Origin: Alphaproteobacteria bacterium
Lineage (GTDB): Bacteria; Pseudomonadota; Alphaproteobacteria; Reyranellales; JAQSWP01
Direction: 5' to 3'
Length of the DNA: 40,291 bases
Assembly (NCBI GenBank): GCA_029266575.1
Contig: JAQSWP010000015.1
Span: 1-40,291, forward strand
Shown: positions 27,457 through 36,034 of the stretch, piece by piece
Position numbering within the stretch: the first letter of the stretch is position 1
Layout: every line of letters begins with the position of its first letter
The notes under the pieces: model-generated
What the model was told of the DNA's origin: nothing
Databases searched by the model: none
What the model saw: the letters and a program-made list of their open reading frames with translations, nothing else
Made by a program: the position numbers and the translations under genes

Positions 27457-28695
27457 TTAGGCGGCCGCGATGATGGCCTTATTCACCGCCGCCTTCACCA
27501 CCGGAATTTCATGATCATGCAGCGGTTTCATGCGCTTCTTGCGCTGCAATGCCGCCTCAATGAAGGGCGCGAGTTCTTCCGCCTTGCGCTGCTCACGCTG
27601 CGCCAGTTCCGCCTTGAACTCGGGCATTACTTCTTGGGCGAATAGCTCCAGCGAGGCGCAAATATGCTCGTGCTTGTTGCGTCCGGCCTGCTGCATGAAG
27701 ATCACTTGATCGACACCGGTATCCTGAATGATGCGAAGATGCGTGCGCATGTCCTCGGGCGTACCGATGCCGCCTGCCGCCACGAAGCCCTGCTCGGAAG
27801 CGGCGGCCATCAGCTTGTCGCTCTTGTCGCCACGCTTGGCGATAAAGTCCTGCCAGATATGAGTGCGGCCGGGAATGGCGTCCTGCGCGACAAGCGCGTT
27901 GAGCGCATAGGCGAAGAATTCGAAGCCTTCCTGGCCGCGTTTGATCGCCTCGTTGCGGTCGTTATGCACGGAAAAGGCCGAGACCAGCGCAATGTTGGGA
28001 TTAACCACATGGCTGATCGGCACGCATTCTTCGCTCTTGATAATGTCGTAGTAAATCTTGCTCCACGCCCGCGCCTCTTCGGGATCGACGAAGGAGAAGC
28101 CCAACGCGCCCAAGCCTAGCTTCGCCGCGATCTTGATCGTGTCGCGGTTGGTGCAGGCCATCCACATCGGCGGGTGCGGCTTCTGCACCGGCTTGGGCAA
28201 TACGTTGCGACAGGGCAGGGAGAAGGATTTACCCTCGAAGCCGGGATAGGGCTCCATAACCATCATGTTGGCGATCTGCTCGGCCGCCTCCAGCGCCCAG
28301 GCGCGTTTTTCCTTTGCATTGATGCCGAAGCCCGCCACTTCCAGTCGCGTCGCGCCTTCGCCGATGCCGAATTCGGCCCGTCCGTCCGACATGATGTCGA
28401 GCGTCGAGATGCACTCGGCCGTGCGCGCCGGGTGATTATAGTTGGCGATAACCTGACGGATACCGTGGCCGAGCCGGATGTTCCTGGTGCGGGCTGCAGC
28501 GGCGGCCAGGAAGATCTCCGGGCACGAGGAGTGGGAGTATTCCTCAAGAAAATGGTGTTCAACCTCCCACGCATAGTCGTAGCCCAGCTGATCGGCCAGA
28601 ACCACCTGATCCAGCGCTTCCTTGAATAGCCGGTGTTCGTCGCCGGGATTCCAAGGTTTTGGCAACTGCAATTCGTAGAAAACGCCAAAGCGCAT
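27457..28695 (-). CDS. LLM-class flavin-dependent oxidoreductase (luciferase-like monooxygenase)
   Basis: A 412-residue bacterial-luciferase-like protein that should use reduced FMN, or coenzyme F420 in some relatives, to oxidise a small substrate. The start MRFGVFYELQLPKPW and the block YDYAWEVEHHFLEEYSHSSCPEIFLAAAAART are typical, as are RLGHGIRQV and the substrate/flavin loop GRAEFGIGEGATRLEVAGFG. The ATG at 28695 has GGGAGG 6 nt upstream; an ATG at 28710 would include that ribosome binding site. The gene is divergent from the acyl-CoA ligase, sharing a 170-bp control region with two copies of a 9-bp motif. The substrate is unknown. Confidence 0.92.
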   Translation of the reverse strand: MRFGVFYELQLPKPWNPGDEHRLFKEALDQVVLADQLGYDYAWEVEHHFLEEYSHSSCPEIFLAAAAARTRNIRLGHGIRQVIANYNHPARTAECISTLDIMSDGRAEFGIGEGATRLEVAGFGINAKEKRAWALEAAEQIANMMVMEPYPGFEGKSFSLPCRNVLPKPVQKPHPPMWMACTNRDTIKIAAKLGLGALGFSFVDPEEARAWSKIYYDIIKSEECVPISHVVNPNIALVSAFSVHNDRNEAIKRGQEGFEFFAYALNALVAQDAIPGRTHIWQDFIAKRGDKSDKLMAAASEQGFVAAGGIGTPEDMRTHLRIIQDTGVDQVIFMQQAGRNKHEHICASLELFAQEVMPEFKAELAQREQRKAEELAPFIEAALQRKKRMKPLHDHEIPVVKAAVNKAIIAAA

Positions 28696-28758
28696 TTCGG
28701 CCTCCCGCACAACGAAATCAAGACGCGCCGTACAATCGACGGCCCCTAATCTGTTGAA

Positions 28759-28821
28759 CGTTCGTTCGATTTATGCAAGCATTATTTATCGGACAACGTA
28801 TTGGTACTGCCGGAACGAACG
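28759..28821. promoter_or_regulatory. Candidate operator pair (inverted GAACGAACG repeats)
   Basis: CGTTCGTTC at 28759-28767 and GAACGAACG at 28813-28821 are perfect 9-bp inverted copies spaced 45 bp apart in the divergent region between the monooxygenase and the CoA ligase. The same 9-mer occurs at 35810-35818, inside a promoter-like sequence before the TRAP transporter. The likely regulator is the TetR protein at 35108; this is inference. Confidence 0.45.
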
Positions 28822-28865
28822 TCCTCGCGCGCGGCAACGATGACGGACGAAAGGGAGAGACGCGA

Positions 28866-30449
28866 ATGAACATAGAGATGAAGAACCGGTCGGTCGGATT
28901 GATGCTGCGTGAGCGCGCCGAGCAGATGCCGGACAAGCTGTTCGCCCGCTCCAACAACGTCGATCTCAGCTACGGCGCTTTCAACGAGCGCGCCAATCAG
29001 TTCGCAGCCTACCTCTACAGCCTGGGCATGAAGCCCGGCGACAAGGTCGGCATCATGCTGCCCAATTCACCGGAATTCCTGGTGGCGTGGCTGGGCGCCG
29101 CCAAGGCCAACATCGTCTATGTGCCGATCAACACCGAATATCGCGGCCAGATACTCTCGCACCAGCTCGACCTCGCCGACGTCTCGACCATGGTGATCGG
29201 TGCGGAATATCTCGACCGCCTGGTCACGGTCGACGACAAGCTGCCCAAGCTCAAGCGCGTCATCGTCTTTGGCGCGTCACAGACCGCAGTGCCCAAGCGC
29301 CTAACACGGCTTGACTGGGCCGAGGCCGGTTCGATGAAGGCAAGCGAGCCGGCCGCCCTGGCGCGCTACACCGATCCTTTCGCCATCTCCTACACCTCGG
29401 GCACCACCGGCCCGTCCAAGGGCGCACTGACAACCAACTGCCATGTCGTGACGTTCGCGCAGGACTTCATCACGCTGATGGAATACAGGCCCGAGGACAA
29501 GCTTTACACCTGCATGCCGCTGTTCCACGCGCTGGGCTCGTGGCTGGGCGTGCTGACGACCTTGATGGCCGGCGGCTCATGCCTGGTCGGCGCCCGCTTC
29601 TCGGCCAGCGGCTTCTGGGACGACGTGCGCAGTTTCGACGCCACGCTGGGCCACATGATCTTCTCCATGCCGCACATCCTGCTGAAGAACCCGCCGCGGC
29701 ATGACGACAAGACCACCTTGCGCCGCGTCTACGTCGCCCAGCGGAACAAGGAATTCGAGGATCGCTTCAACTGCCGCATCCACGAAATCTACGGCCAGTC
29801 CGAAACCGGCATCGTCACCGGCTGCTGGCCGGGTACGCCGACCAAGCCGGGCTCGGCCGGCAAGGCAAATCCCAACACCTACGACGTGAAGATCGTCGAT
29901 GACGACGACAACGAAGTGCCGCCTGGCACAGTCGGCGAGTTCGTGGTGCGGCCGAAGAACCCCTACGGCATGATGAACGAGTACTACAACATGCCGCGCG
30001 AGACGATCGCCGCCTTCCGCAATTTCTGGTTCCACACCGGCGACAGCGGCACCATGGACGCCGACGGCTATTTCTATTTCACCGACCGCAAGAAAGACGC
30101 CCTGCGCCGGCGCGGCCAGAACATCTCCTCCTTCGAGCTCGAGACGGTGGTGATGAGCCACCCCAAGGTGCTCGATTGCGCCGCCGTCGCCGTACCCAGC
30201 CCGCTGACCGAGGACGACGTCAAGGTCGTGGCCGTAGTGCGGCCGAACGAAAAGCTGACGGCCGAAGAGCTTTGGGCCTATTGCGACGAAAACATGCCGC
30301 GCTTCTGGGTGCCGCGTTACATCGAGTTCCGCGACATCCTGCCCCGCACGCCGACCCAGAAGGTTGAGAAGTACAAGCTGCGTGCGAGTGAAAACGCCGG
30401 CGTCGTGTTCGATCGCGAAACCCTGCAGAAGCAGGCCAAGGCCAGCTGA
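28866..30449 (+). CDS. AMP-forming acyl-CoA ligase (CaiC-like)
   Basis: A 527-residue member of the AMP-binding superfamily that activates a carboxylic acid to its CoA thioester at the cost of ATP to AMP. The P-loop motif is SYTSGTTGPSKGA around residues 175-186. Further motifs are EIYGQSETG, TGDSGTMDADGYFYFTDRKKD and RRRGQNISSFELE, and the catalytic lysine region is TPTQKVEKYKLR near the C-terminus. The overall style resembles crotonobetaine/carnitine-CoA ligases. The ATG at 28866 follows GGGAGA. It leads a same-strand run with the ABC transporter (binding-protein gene 45 bp downstream), suggesting the imported compound is the acid that is activated. Confidence 0.92.
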   Translation: MNIEMKNRSVGLMLRERAEQMPDKLFARSNNVDLSYGAFNERANQFAAYLYSLGMKPGDKVGIMLPNSPEFLVAWLGAAKANIVYVPINTEYRGQILSHQLDLADVSTMVIGAEYLDRLVTVDDKLPKLKRVIVFGASQTAVPKRLTRLDWAEAGSMKASEPAALARYTDPFAISYTSGTTGPSKGALTTNCHVVTFAQDFITLMEYRPEDKLYTCMPLFHALGSWLGVLTTLMAGGSCLVGARFSASGFWDDVRSFDATLGHMIFSMPHILLKNPPRHDDKTTLRRVYVAQRNKEFEDRFNCRIHEIYGQSETGIVTGCWPGTPTKPGSAGKANPNTYDVKIVDDDDNEVPPGTVGEFVVRPKNPYGMMNEYYNMPRETIAAFRNFWFHTGDSGTMDADGYFYFTDRKKDALRRRGQNISSFELETVVMSHPKVLDCAAVAVPSPLTEDDVKVVAVVRPNEKLTAEELWAYCDENMPRFWVPRYIEFRDILPRTPTQKVEKYKLRASENAGVVFDRETLQKQAKAS

Positions 30450-30494
30450 CGAAGTCCAGACAACCCGAAACAACGAACCTCCAGGAGAAAACGC

Positions 30495-31751
30495 ATGTCC
30501 AAGAAAACCATGGCGATTAAACGCAGAACCTTCCTGGGCAGCGCCATGGGTGCTGCCTCGATGGTGGCGCTGGGCGCGCCGGCCATTGCCCAGCGCAAGA
30601 CGGTGCATTTCGGCGCCTCGCTGCCGCTGACCGGTCCGTACGAGAAGGTCTCGAAGGTCTACAAGGACGCCTACGACCTGTGGACCCAAACGGTGGGCGG
30701 CAAGGTCAGCGTCGGCGGCCAGGATGCCGACGTGAAATGGACCATTTACGACGACGAGAACAAAGCGGCGCGCACGGCGGAACTGACAGAACGGCTGATC
30801 AGCTCTGACAAGGTCGACTGCATCGTCGGCACTTACGGCACCGACACGGTGCTGGCCCAGGGAGCAATTGCGCGAAAGTACGAGCGCATCACCATGCAGG
30901 CAGGTGCCGCGTCCGCGCGCGTCGACGAGCAGATTGGCGGCCACACGACCTTCACGCTAATCGGCCCCTCGCGCAACTACCCGACGTTGGCCATCGACCA
31001 TTTGGCCAAGCAGAATCCCAAGCCCAAAACCATGGCGATCATCACCATGGACGATCCCGTTTACCAGGAGTTCGCCGCCGGAGCGATCGCCGATGCCGAG
31101 CGCCACGGCATCAAGATCGTGCTAAACGAAGTGCTGCCGATGAACACCCAGGATCTGCGTCCCACCGTGTTGAAAATCAAGCGGGCGGGGGATGTCGACA
31201 TTATCTACAACACCGGCTGGGATCTAATCTGCATCAAGCTGATCCAGGAATGTGTCGCGCTCGACGTCAATCCCAAGGCGATAGTCGGCGGCCATCTCAC
31301 CACCAACCCGGTGGTCAAGGAGACGCTAAAGGGCCAACTGCAGTACATCTACGGCATCACCAACTGGCTGCCACAGATGGCGTACAAGGACAAGTACTAC
31401 GCCAACTGCCAGGCCTTCGCTGACAAGTTCCAGGCAACGTACAACTATGCACCGACCTATCATGCGGCGATGGCCTATGCGATTCCCTACATCTACCAGC
31501 ACGTCATCGCCGACGGCTCGGAAGGCGATCCGCTCGACAGCAAGATCATGCGCAAGCGCATTGCCGCGTTGAACAACCTGGAATCGGTGTGGGGACCGAT
31601 CAAGTTCAACGACAAGGGCCGCATCCTGACGCCGGGCGTGCCGGTACTGCAATGGCAGGGCACCGATCCCAAGGTGGTAGTGCTGGCTCCCGACGCGTTG
31701 GCAAATGGCAAGGACCTGTACCCGATGCCCGCCTTCAACAAGCGCGGTTAG
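30495..31751 (+). CDS. ABC transporter substrate-binding protein, branched-chain amino acid type
   Basis: A 418-residue periplasmic binding protein of the LivJ-like family (type 1 fold). It begins with a twin-arginine-type signal (IKRRTFLGSAMGAASMVALGAPAIAQ) and then VHFGASLPLTGPYEKVSKVY, the family's ligand-site start. Later segments include CIVGTYGTDTVLAQGAIARKY and the hinge region YPTLAIDHL. Many members of this family bind aromatic or aliphatic carboxylates and amides rather than amino acids, which would fit the adjacent CoA ligase. An AGGAG ribosome binding site precedes the ATG. Leucine CTA codons appear repeatedly, unlike the core genes. Confidence 0.93.
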   Translation: MSKKTMAIKRRTFLGSAMGAASMVALGAPAIAQRKTVHFGASLPLTGPYEKVSKVYKDAYDLWTQTVGGKVSVGGQDADVKWTIYDDENKAARTAELTERLISSDKVDCIVGTYGTDTVLAQGAIARKYERITMQAGAASARVDEQIGGHTTFTLIGPSRNYPTLAIDHLAKQNPKPKTMAIITMDDPVYQEFAAGAIADAERHGIKIVLNEVLPMNTQDLRPTVLKIKRAGDVDIIYNTGWDLICIKLIQECVALDVNPKAIVGGHLTTNPVVKETLKGQLQYIYGITNWLPQMAYKDKYYANCQAFADKFQATYNYAPTYHAAMAYAIPYIYQHVIADGSEGDPLDSKIMRKRIAALNNLESVWGPIKFNDKGRILTPGVPVLQWQGTDPKVVVLAPDALANGKDLYPMPAFNKRG

Positions 31752-31790
31752 GAAAAAGTCTTGGCAAGCTCGCACCGGAGAGAAGCCTAA

Positions 31791-32666
31791 TTGTCCGAAA
31801 TAATCGAGATCATTATCTTCGGCACCCTGCGCGGGGCGATCTTCGCCCTCGCGGCTTTTGGCTTCTCGCTGGTGCTGGGCGTGCTGGGGATCGTCAACTT
31901 CGCCCATGGCGTGTTCGTCGTCCTTGGCGCGCTAATCACTTGGAGCCTAACGGCGCAGATCGGCATCAACATCGTCGTCGCCAGCCTGATTGCGGCGGGG
32001 TCGATGGGCGTGCTGGGCGTGTTCATTCAAAAGGTTTTCATTGACCGGGTGTTCAAGCTCCACCCGCTGATGATCCTGGTGCAGACTTTCGGCGTCGCGG
32101 TGGTGGCGACGCAGCTGGCGGAACTGGCCTGGGGCGGCGGCGAGCGCTCGCTGAAAGTCGAATTCCCCGGCCCCGCGCTGCTAACCATCGGCGACATCTA
32201 CATCCCGACTTGGGACATCGTCATTTTCGTCATCAGCCTGATCGCGGCCGGCGTGCTGGTCATGATCATGCAGATGACGCCTCTAGGCCGTGCCGTGCGC
32301 GCCTGCCGCGACAACATCGATTCGGCGTCGCTGGTCGGTGTCGATGTGGGCCGCGTCTTCCTCATCACCATGGGGATTTGCGGAATCTGGTCGGGCTTGG
32401 CCGGCGCACTGGTCATCACCTTGAAGCCGACCGGCCCCTACATGCATTTCTTCTGGACGCTCGACGCCTTCCTGGTCGTGGTGATTGGCGGCATGGGCAG
32501 CATCTCGGGCGCGCTGATCGGCGGCTTCCTATATGGCATCATAAATTTCGCCGCCTACTACTATTTGCCCAACCAGGCGCCGGCCATCATCTTCGCCACT
32601 CTTATCGCGCTGCTGATGATCAGGCCGCAGGGATTGTTCGGGCTGGGCACGACGGTGCGCAAATGA
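31791..32666 (+). CDS. livH: Branched-chain amino acid-type ABC transporter permease LivH
   Basis: A 291-residue inner-membrane permease with about eight helices. Family blocks are FGFSLVLGVLGIVNFAHGVFVVLGAL near the start, the cytoplasmic coupling helix region TPLGRAVRACRDNIDSASLVGVDV, and VIGGMGSISGALIGGFLYG near the end. The start is TTG at 31791 with GGAG about 10 nt upstream; no better start is seen. Its stop overlaps the livM start (ATGA). The symbol indicates family, not leucine specificity. Confidence 0.93.
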   Translation: MSEIIEIIIFGTLRGAIFALAAFGFSLVLGVLGIVNFAHGVFVVLGALITWSLTAQIGINIVVASLIAAGSMGVLGVFIQKVFIDRVFKLHPLMILVQTFGVAVVATQLAELAWGGGERSLKVEFPGPALLTIGDIYIPTWDIVIFVISLIAAGVLVMIMQMTPLGRAVRACRDNIDSASLVGVDVGRVFLITMGICGIWSGLAGALVITLKPTGPYMHFFWTLDAFLVVVIGGMGSISGALIGGFLYGIINFAAYYYLPNQAPAIIFATLIALLMIRPQGLFGLGTTVRK

Positions 32667-33604
32667 GCGCCGCTATCGCGAGTATGCGAACACTGATCGA
32701 GAACGACCGCATCCGACTGGCGCTGCTGGCGCTATCGCTGGTGCTGGTGGCGCTAGGGCCGTTCTATCTCAGCGCCTATTGGGAACGCGTGCTGATCTTC
32801 GTGTTCTTCAACATAGCCCTTGCCAGCTCGTGGAACGTGATCGGCGGTATCGCCGGCTACCCCAGCTTCGGCCATGGCGTGTTCTTCGGCATGGGAGCCT
32901 ATACCTGCGCCATCCTGATCGTGCGCGGCGGCGTGCCGTTTCCGCTCGCCATACTGGGGGGCGGCGCGGTGGCGGGCGCCTTCGCCCTGCTCTTCATTCC
33001 GCTGTTCCGTCAGCGCGGCTTCTATTTCGCACTCTCCACCCTGGCGGCACAATTCGCCATCGAGACCGTGGTGCGCACCTGGTCCTTCACGCGTGGACTG
33101 CAGTCCTTCGATCAGGGCTGGAACCTGCCCGACCTCGGCTCGCTCGATTTCTTCTATTGGCTGACCCTTGGCCTGCTGGTGGCCTGCATCGGCTCGATCA
33201 TACTGATGCTGCGCACGCGGGTGGGGCTGGCGCTGCGCGCCATCCACAAGGACGAGGTGGTGGCGGCTTCCGTCGGCATTCCCTGCACCCGCTACAAGGC
33301 CATCGCCTTCGTCTTCTCCGCCGTGTGGCCGGGGGTCATGGGGGCGGCCTATGCGCCGTTCCTGGTGTTCATCTCCAGCGACAACGTCTTCAACATCTCG
33401 ATCACGCTCAACATGATCCTGATCGCGATCTTCGGCGGCATCGGCACCATCATCGGCCCGATCATCGGCGGCTTGCTGCTCAGCATCATCGATCGCTTGA
33501 GCTGGGCCTATCTGCTGCAGTACCACACGCTGATCTACGGGTTGATGATCATCGCGGTGATCTCCTTCCGCCCAGCCGGCATCGCCAGCTGGTTCAAGAA
33601 ATGA
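32663..33604 (+). CDS. livM: Branched-chain amino acid-type ABC transporter permease LivM
   Basis: The second permease of the transporter, 313 residues with eight to ten helices. Characteristic segments are NIALASSWNVIGGIAGYPSFGHGVFFGMGAY, the coupling region TRVGLALRAIHKDEVVAASVGIP and FGGIGTIIGPIIGG. The ATG at 32663 overlaps the livH stop by 4 bp, and the stop overlaps livG's ATG at 33601. Several CTA leucine codons occur near its start, as in livH. Confidence 0.93.
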   Translation: MSAAIASMRTLIENDRIRLALLALSLVLVALGPFYLSAYWERVLIFVFFNIALASSWNVIGGIAGYPSFGHGVFFGMGAYTCAILIVRGGVPFPLAILGGGAVAGAFALLFIPLFRQRGFYFALSTLAAQFAIETVVRTWSFTRGLQSFDQGWNLPDLGSLDFFYWLTLGLLVACIGSIILMLRTRVGLALRAIHKDEVVAASVGIPCTRYKAIAFVFSAVWPGVMGAAYAPFLVFISSDNVFNISITLNMILIAIFGGIGTIIGPIIGGLLLSIIDRLSWAYLLQYHTLIYGLMIIAVISFRPAGIASWFKK

Positions 33605-34335
33605 GCGCCATACTCGAAGTAACGAAAGTCGGCAAACGCTTTGGCGGCGTCGAAGCCGTGCGCGATTTGAGCTTCTCCGTCGCGCAAGGCGAGATCCTGG
33701 GCATGATCGGCCCCAACGGCGCCGGCAAGACCACCGTGTTCAACCTCATCTCCGGCGTGGTCGAGCCAACCAACGGCCGCATCGTCTTCGACGGCAAGGA
33801 TATCCAGGGCAAGCGGCCCGACCAGATCTGCACCGCGGGCATTGCGCGCACTTTTCAGACCTCCTCGCTGCTGTCGGGCATGTCGGCGCGCGAGAACGTG
33901 CACGTCGCCTCGCTGTTTCGCCGTGAGAAGGGCGGTCGCACCGCCGACCAGATCACCGACCAGGCGTTGGCGTTGTGCGGTCTCACGGGCATCGCCGCCA
34001 AGCAGACTGACCAGCTCACCACGTCGGAGCAGAAGCGCGTCGAAGTCGCCCGCGCCTATGCCACCGGCGCGCGGCTGATCATGACCGACGAGGTGGTGGC
34101 GGGCCTCAATGGCGTCGAGACCGACCAGATCCTCGACATCTTGCAAGGCATCAATCGCGAGGGCATCACCCTGATCTTCGTGGAGCACGACGTGCGGGCG
34201 GTGATGCGCGTGTCGCATCGGCTGGTGGTACTGGCGGAAGGCACCTTGCTGGCCGAGGGCGATCCGCAGGTGGTCGCGCGTTCGGCCGACGTCATCAGAG
34301 TCTATTTAGGAAGCCGGTATGCTGACGCTCGCTGA
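33601..34335 (+). CDS. livG: Branched-chain amino acid-type ABC transporter ATPase LivG
   Basis: A 244-residue ATPase subunit. Walker A is GPNGAGKTTVFN and the region RTFQTSSLLSGMSARENV is typical of LivG. The signature segment reads LTTSEQKRVEVARAYATGARLI instead of the usual L-x-x-G-x-Q-R form, and Walker B is MTDEVVAGLN rather than LDEPAAGLN. The His switch (FVEHDVRAVM) is present. It should still bind and hydrolyse ATP, but the altered signature is worth noting. It overlaps livM by 4 bp and livF by 17 bp. Confidence 0.93.
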   Translation: MSAILEVTKVGKRFGGVEAVRDLSFSVAQGEILGMIGPNGAGKTTVFNLISGVVEPTNGRIVFDGKDIQGKRPDQICTAGIARTFQTSSLLSGMSARENVHVASLFRREKGGRTADQITDQALALCGLTGIAAKQTDQLTTSEQKRVEVARAYATGARLIMTDEVVAGLNGVETDQILDILQGINREGITLIFVEHDVRAVMRVSHRLVVLAEGTLLAEGDPQVVARSADVIRVYLGSRYADAR

Positions 34336-35023
34336 CTTCTCTTCAGGCTATCGCAAAGGCCTGATGGTGCTGAATCACCTTTCGCTGGAGGTGGCGTCAA
34401 ATCAGATTGGCTGCATCGTGGGCTCCAATGGCGCGGGCAAGACCACCTTGCTGCGCTCGATCCTCAACCAGATCCCGTTCTCCTCCGGCGACATCGAATT
34501 CAACGGTGCCTCCCTGCGCGGCCAGCCGACGCACCGCATCTCCCGCCAAGGCGTGGCGCTGGTGCCGGAAGGGCGCGGCACATTCCCCAGCCTGACGGTG
34601 CGCGAAAATCTGCAAATGGGCGGCTACGCTTCAAAGGGCGACATCTCCGCCACCTTGGACCGCGAGCTCGACCGCTTCCCCATCCTGCGAGAGCGCGCAA
34701 ACCAGCGCGCCGGCATGCTCTCGGGCGGCCAGCAGCAGATGCTGGCTATCGCGCGCGCCATGATGAGCAACCCGAAACTGCTGCTGCTTGATGAGCCGTC
34801 ACAAGGTCTGGCGCCGATCATCATGGATCAGATCTTCGCGTTGATCGCCAACCTCAAAGGCCCTGACGTTACCATCCTGCTGGTCGAGCAGGATGTCGGC
34901 CGGGCGCTGGAAATCGCCGATCGCGGCTTCGTGCTGGAGAAGGGCTCGATCACCCGCGCCGAGCAGGCCTCGGTGCTGCTGGCCGATCCTTATGTGCGCG
35001 AAGCATTTCTTGGAATGCAGTGA
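34319..35023 (+). CDS. livF: Branched-chain amino acid-type ABC transporter ATPase LivF
   Basis: The second ATPase subunit, 234 residues. It has Walker A GSNGAGKTTLL, the LivF-typical block VALVPEGRGTFPSLTVRENL, a canonical signature LSGGQQQMLAIARAM, Walker B LLLLDEPSQGLAP and the switch His replaced by Gln in LLVEQDVGRAL, as usual for LivF. The ATG at 34319 lies 17 bp inside livG, with AGGAAG as ribosome binding site. It ends the ABC operon; the TetR gene follows after 84 bp. Confidence 0.95.
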   Translation: MLTLADFSSGYRKGLMVLNHLSLEVASNQIGCIVGSNGAGKTTLLRSILNQIPFSSGDIEFNGASLRGQPTHRISRQGVALVPEGRGTFPSLTVRENLQMGGYASKGDISATLDRELDRFPILRERANQRAGMLSGGQQQMLAIARAMMSNPKLLLLDEPSQGLAPIIMDQIFALIANLKGPDVTILLVEQDVGRALEIADRGFVLEKGSITRAEQASVLLADPYVREAFLGMQ

Positions 35024-35107
35024 CGTCGCGCATCATTTTATGCTACTTGCTCGGCTCCATCCCTTGCAACGCTCGCTTGCCTAGTCATTCTCCGGAACAT
35101 CCTGCCC

Positions 35108-35719
35108 ATGCCCAAAAGCGCTTCTACTCTTTCCGTTCCTCCGCCGCGGGCAAAATTCGATAAGCGGCGCGACAAGCTGCTGGTCATCGCAGCGCGCTGT
35201 TTCAACGAGCAAGGCTACGATGCGGCTTCCATGCGCGATATCGCGCGCGAGATGGCGATCCTGCCCGGCACGATTTATTACTATTTCCCCTCCAAGGAGA
35301 GCCTGCTGGTCGCCGTGCACCAGGAAGGCGTACGTCGTATTCTCGCGAAGATCGAAGCAGCACTTGCGAAATCTTCCGCCGACCCCTGGGAGCGGCTGAG
35401 CAACGCCTCCGCTGCCTATCTGGAATCCATGTTGGGTGTTGACCGCGACCTTTGCGCTGTTATCATTTCCGAGTTTCCGCGCCGCCATTCCAAGGATCTG
35501 CGCGCCGAGCTTCTGGCCGCGCGCCAAATCGTCGATGACCGTTTCCGCAATCTAGTTGCCGACTTGCCGCTGCGCCGCGGCGTCAGCCGCAGCCTTTGGC
35601 GGCTGGCCCTGATGGGCCAGCTGGCCTGGACGCATGCCTGGTACCAGAAGGGCAAGCAAACGCCGGGTGAAATCGGCCGCCGCCTGGTCGATTTCTTGCG
35701 CCGCGACTCGGAGAACTAG
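35108..35719 (+). CDS. TetR/AcrR family transcriptional regulator
   Basis: A 203-residue repressor-type regulator. The N-terminal helix-turn-helix domain (about residues 20-65) reads DKLLVIAARCFNEQGYDAASMRDIAREMAILPGTIYYYFPSKESLL, matching the TetR consensus. The C-terminal ligand-binding half is variable; it contains EFPRRHSKDLRAELLAARQIVDDRF, found in several fatty-acid or acyl-CoA-responsive members. Placed between two transport operons of the same cluster, it probably controls them in response to the substrate or its CoA ester. The repeated motif GAACGAACG before the CoA ligase and the TRAP operon is its best candidate site. Confidence 0.93.
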   Translation: MPKSASTLSVPPPRAKFDKRRDKLLVIAARCFNEQGYDAASMRDIAREMAILPGTIYYYFPSKESLLVAVHQEGVRRILAKIEAALAKSSADPWERLSNASAAYLESMLGVDRDLCAVIISEFPRRHSKDLRAELLAARQIVDDRFRNLVADLPLRRGVSRSLWRLALMGQLAWTHAWYQKGKQTPGEIGRRLVDFLRRDSEN

Positions 35720-35804
35720 TCGCCTCCAGCTCCTCCTTTGCTTTCGTCTTGCAACGTTGGGTCGCGGGAAAACCCTGTTCCGGCTGGCATTTTCTCGGGC
35801 TTGC

Positions 35805-35833
35805 TTGACGAACGAACGACCGTTTGGTTAATG
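35805..35833 (+). promoter_or_regulatory. Candidate promoter with embedded TetR-type operator
   Basis: TTGACG (35805-35810) and TTAATG (35828-35833) are 17 bp apart. The spacer is filled by GAACGAACG (35810-35818) followed by ACCGTTTGGTT, giving an imperfect palindrome (AACGAACG-AC-CGTTTGGTT). A repressor bound here would block polymerase. The rest of the 315-bp gap (35720-36034) holds no supported gene and would form a ~190-nt leader to the TRAP genes. Confidence 0.5.
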
Positions 35834-36034
35834 TTTGCCTAACAAAATGGTTCCGCCTCGAAGCGGTGGCCGTCGGGAGCGGAACATGTTCGGAAGTTAG
35901 CAGTCGCTTAAGCGTCTCGCGCCTGCATCCGGACCGGTCGCAATGCTTTCCCGCACTGATCATCGAGGTTCCTCTCCTGCGCCTTTAGCGCCCGAGAGCG
36001 TTTCAACACGATAGCTCCATCGGAAAGGCACACC

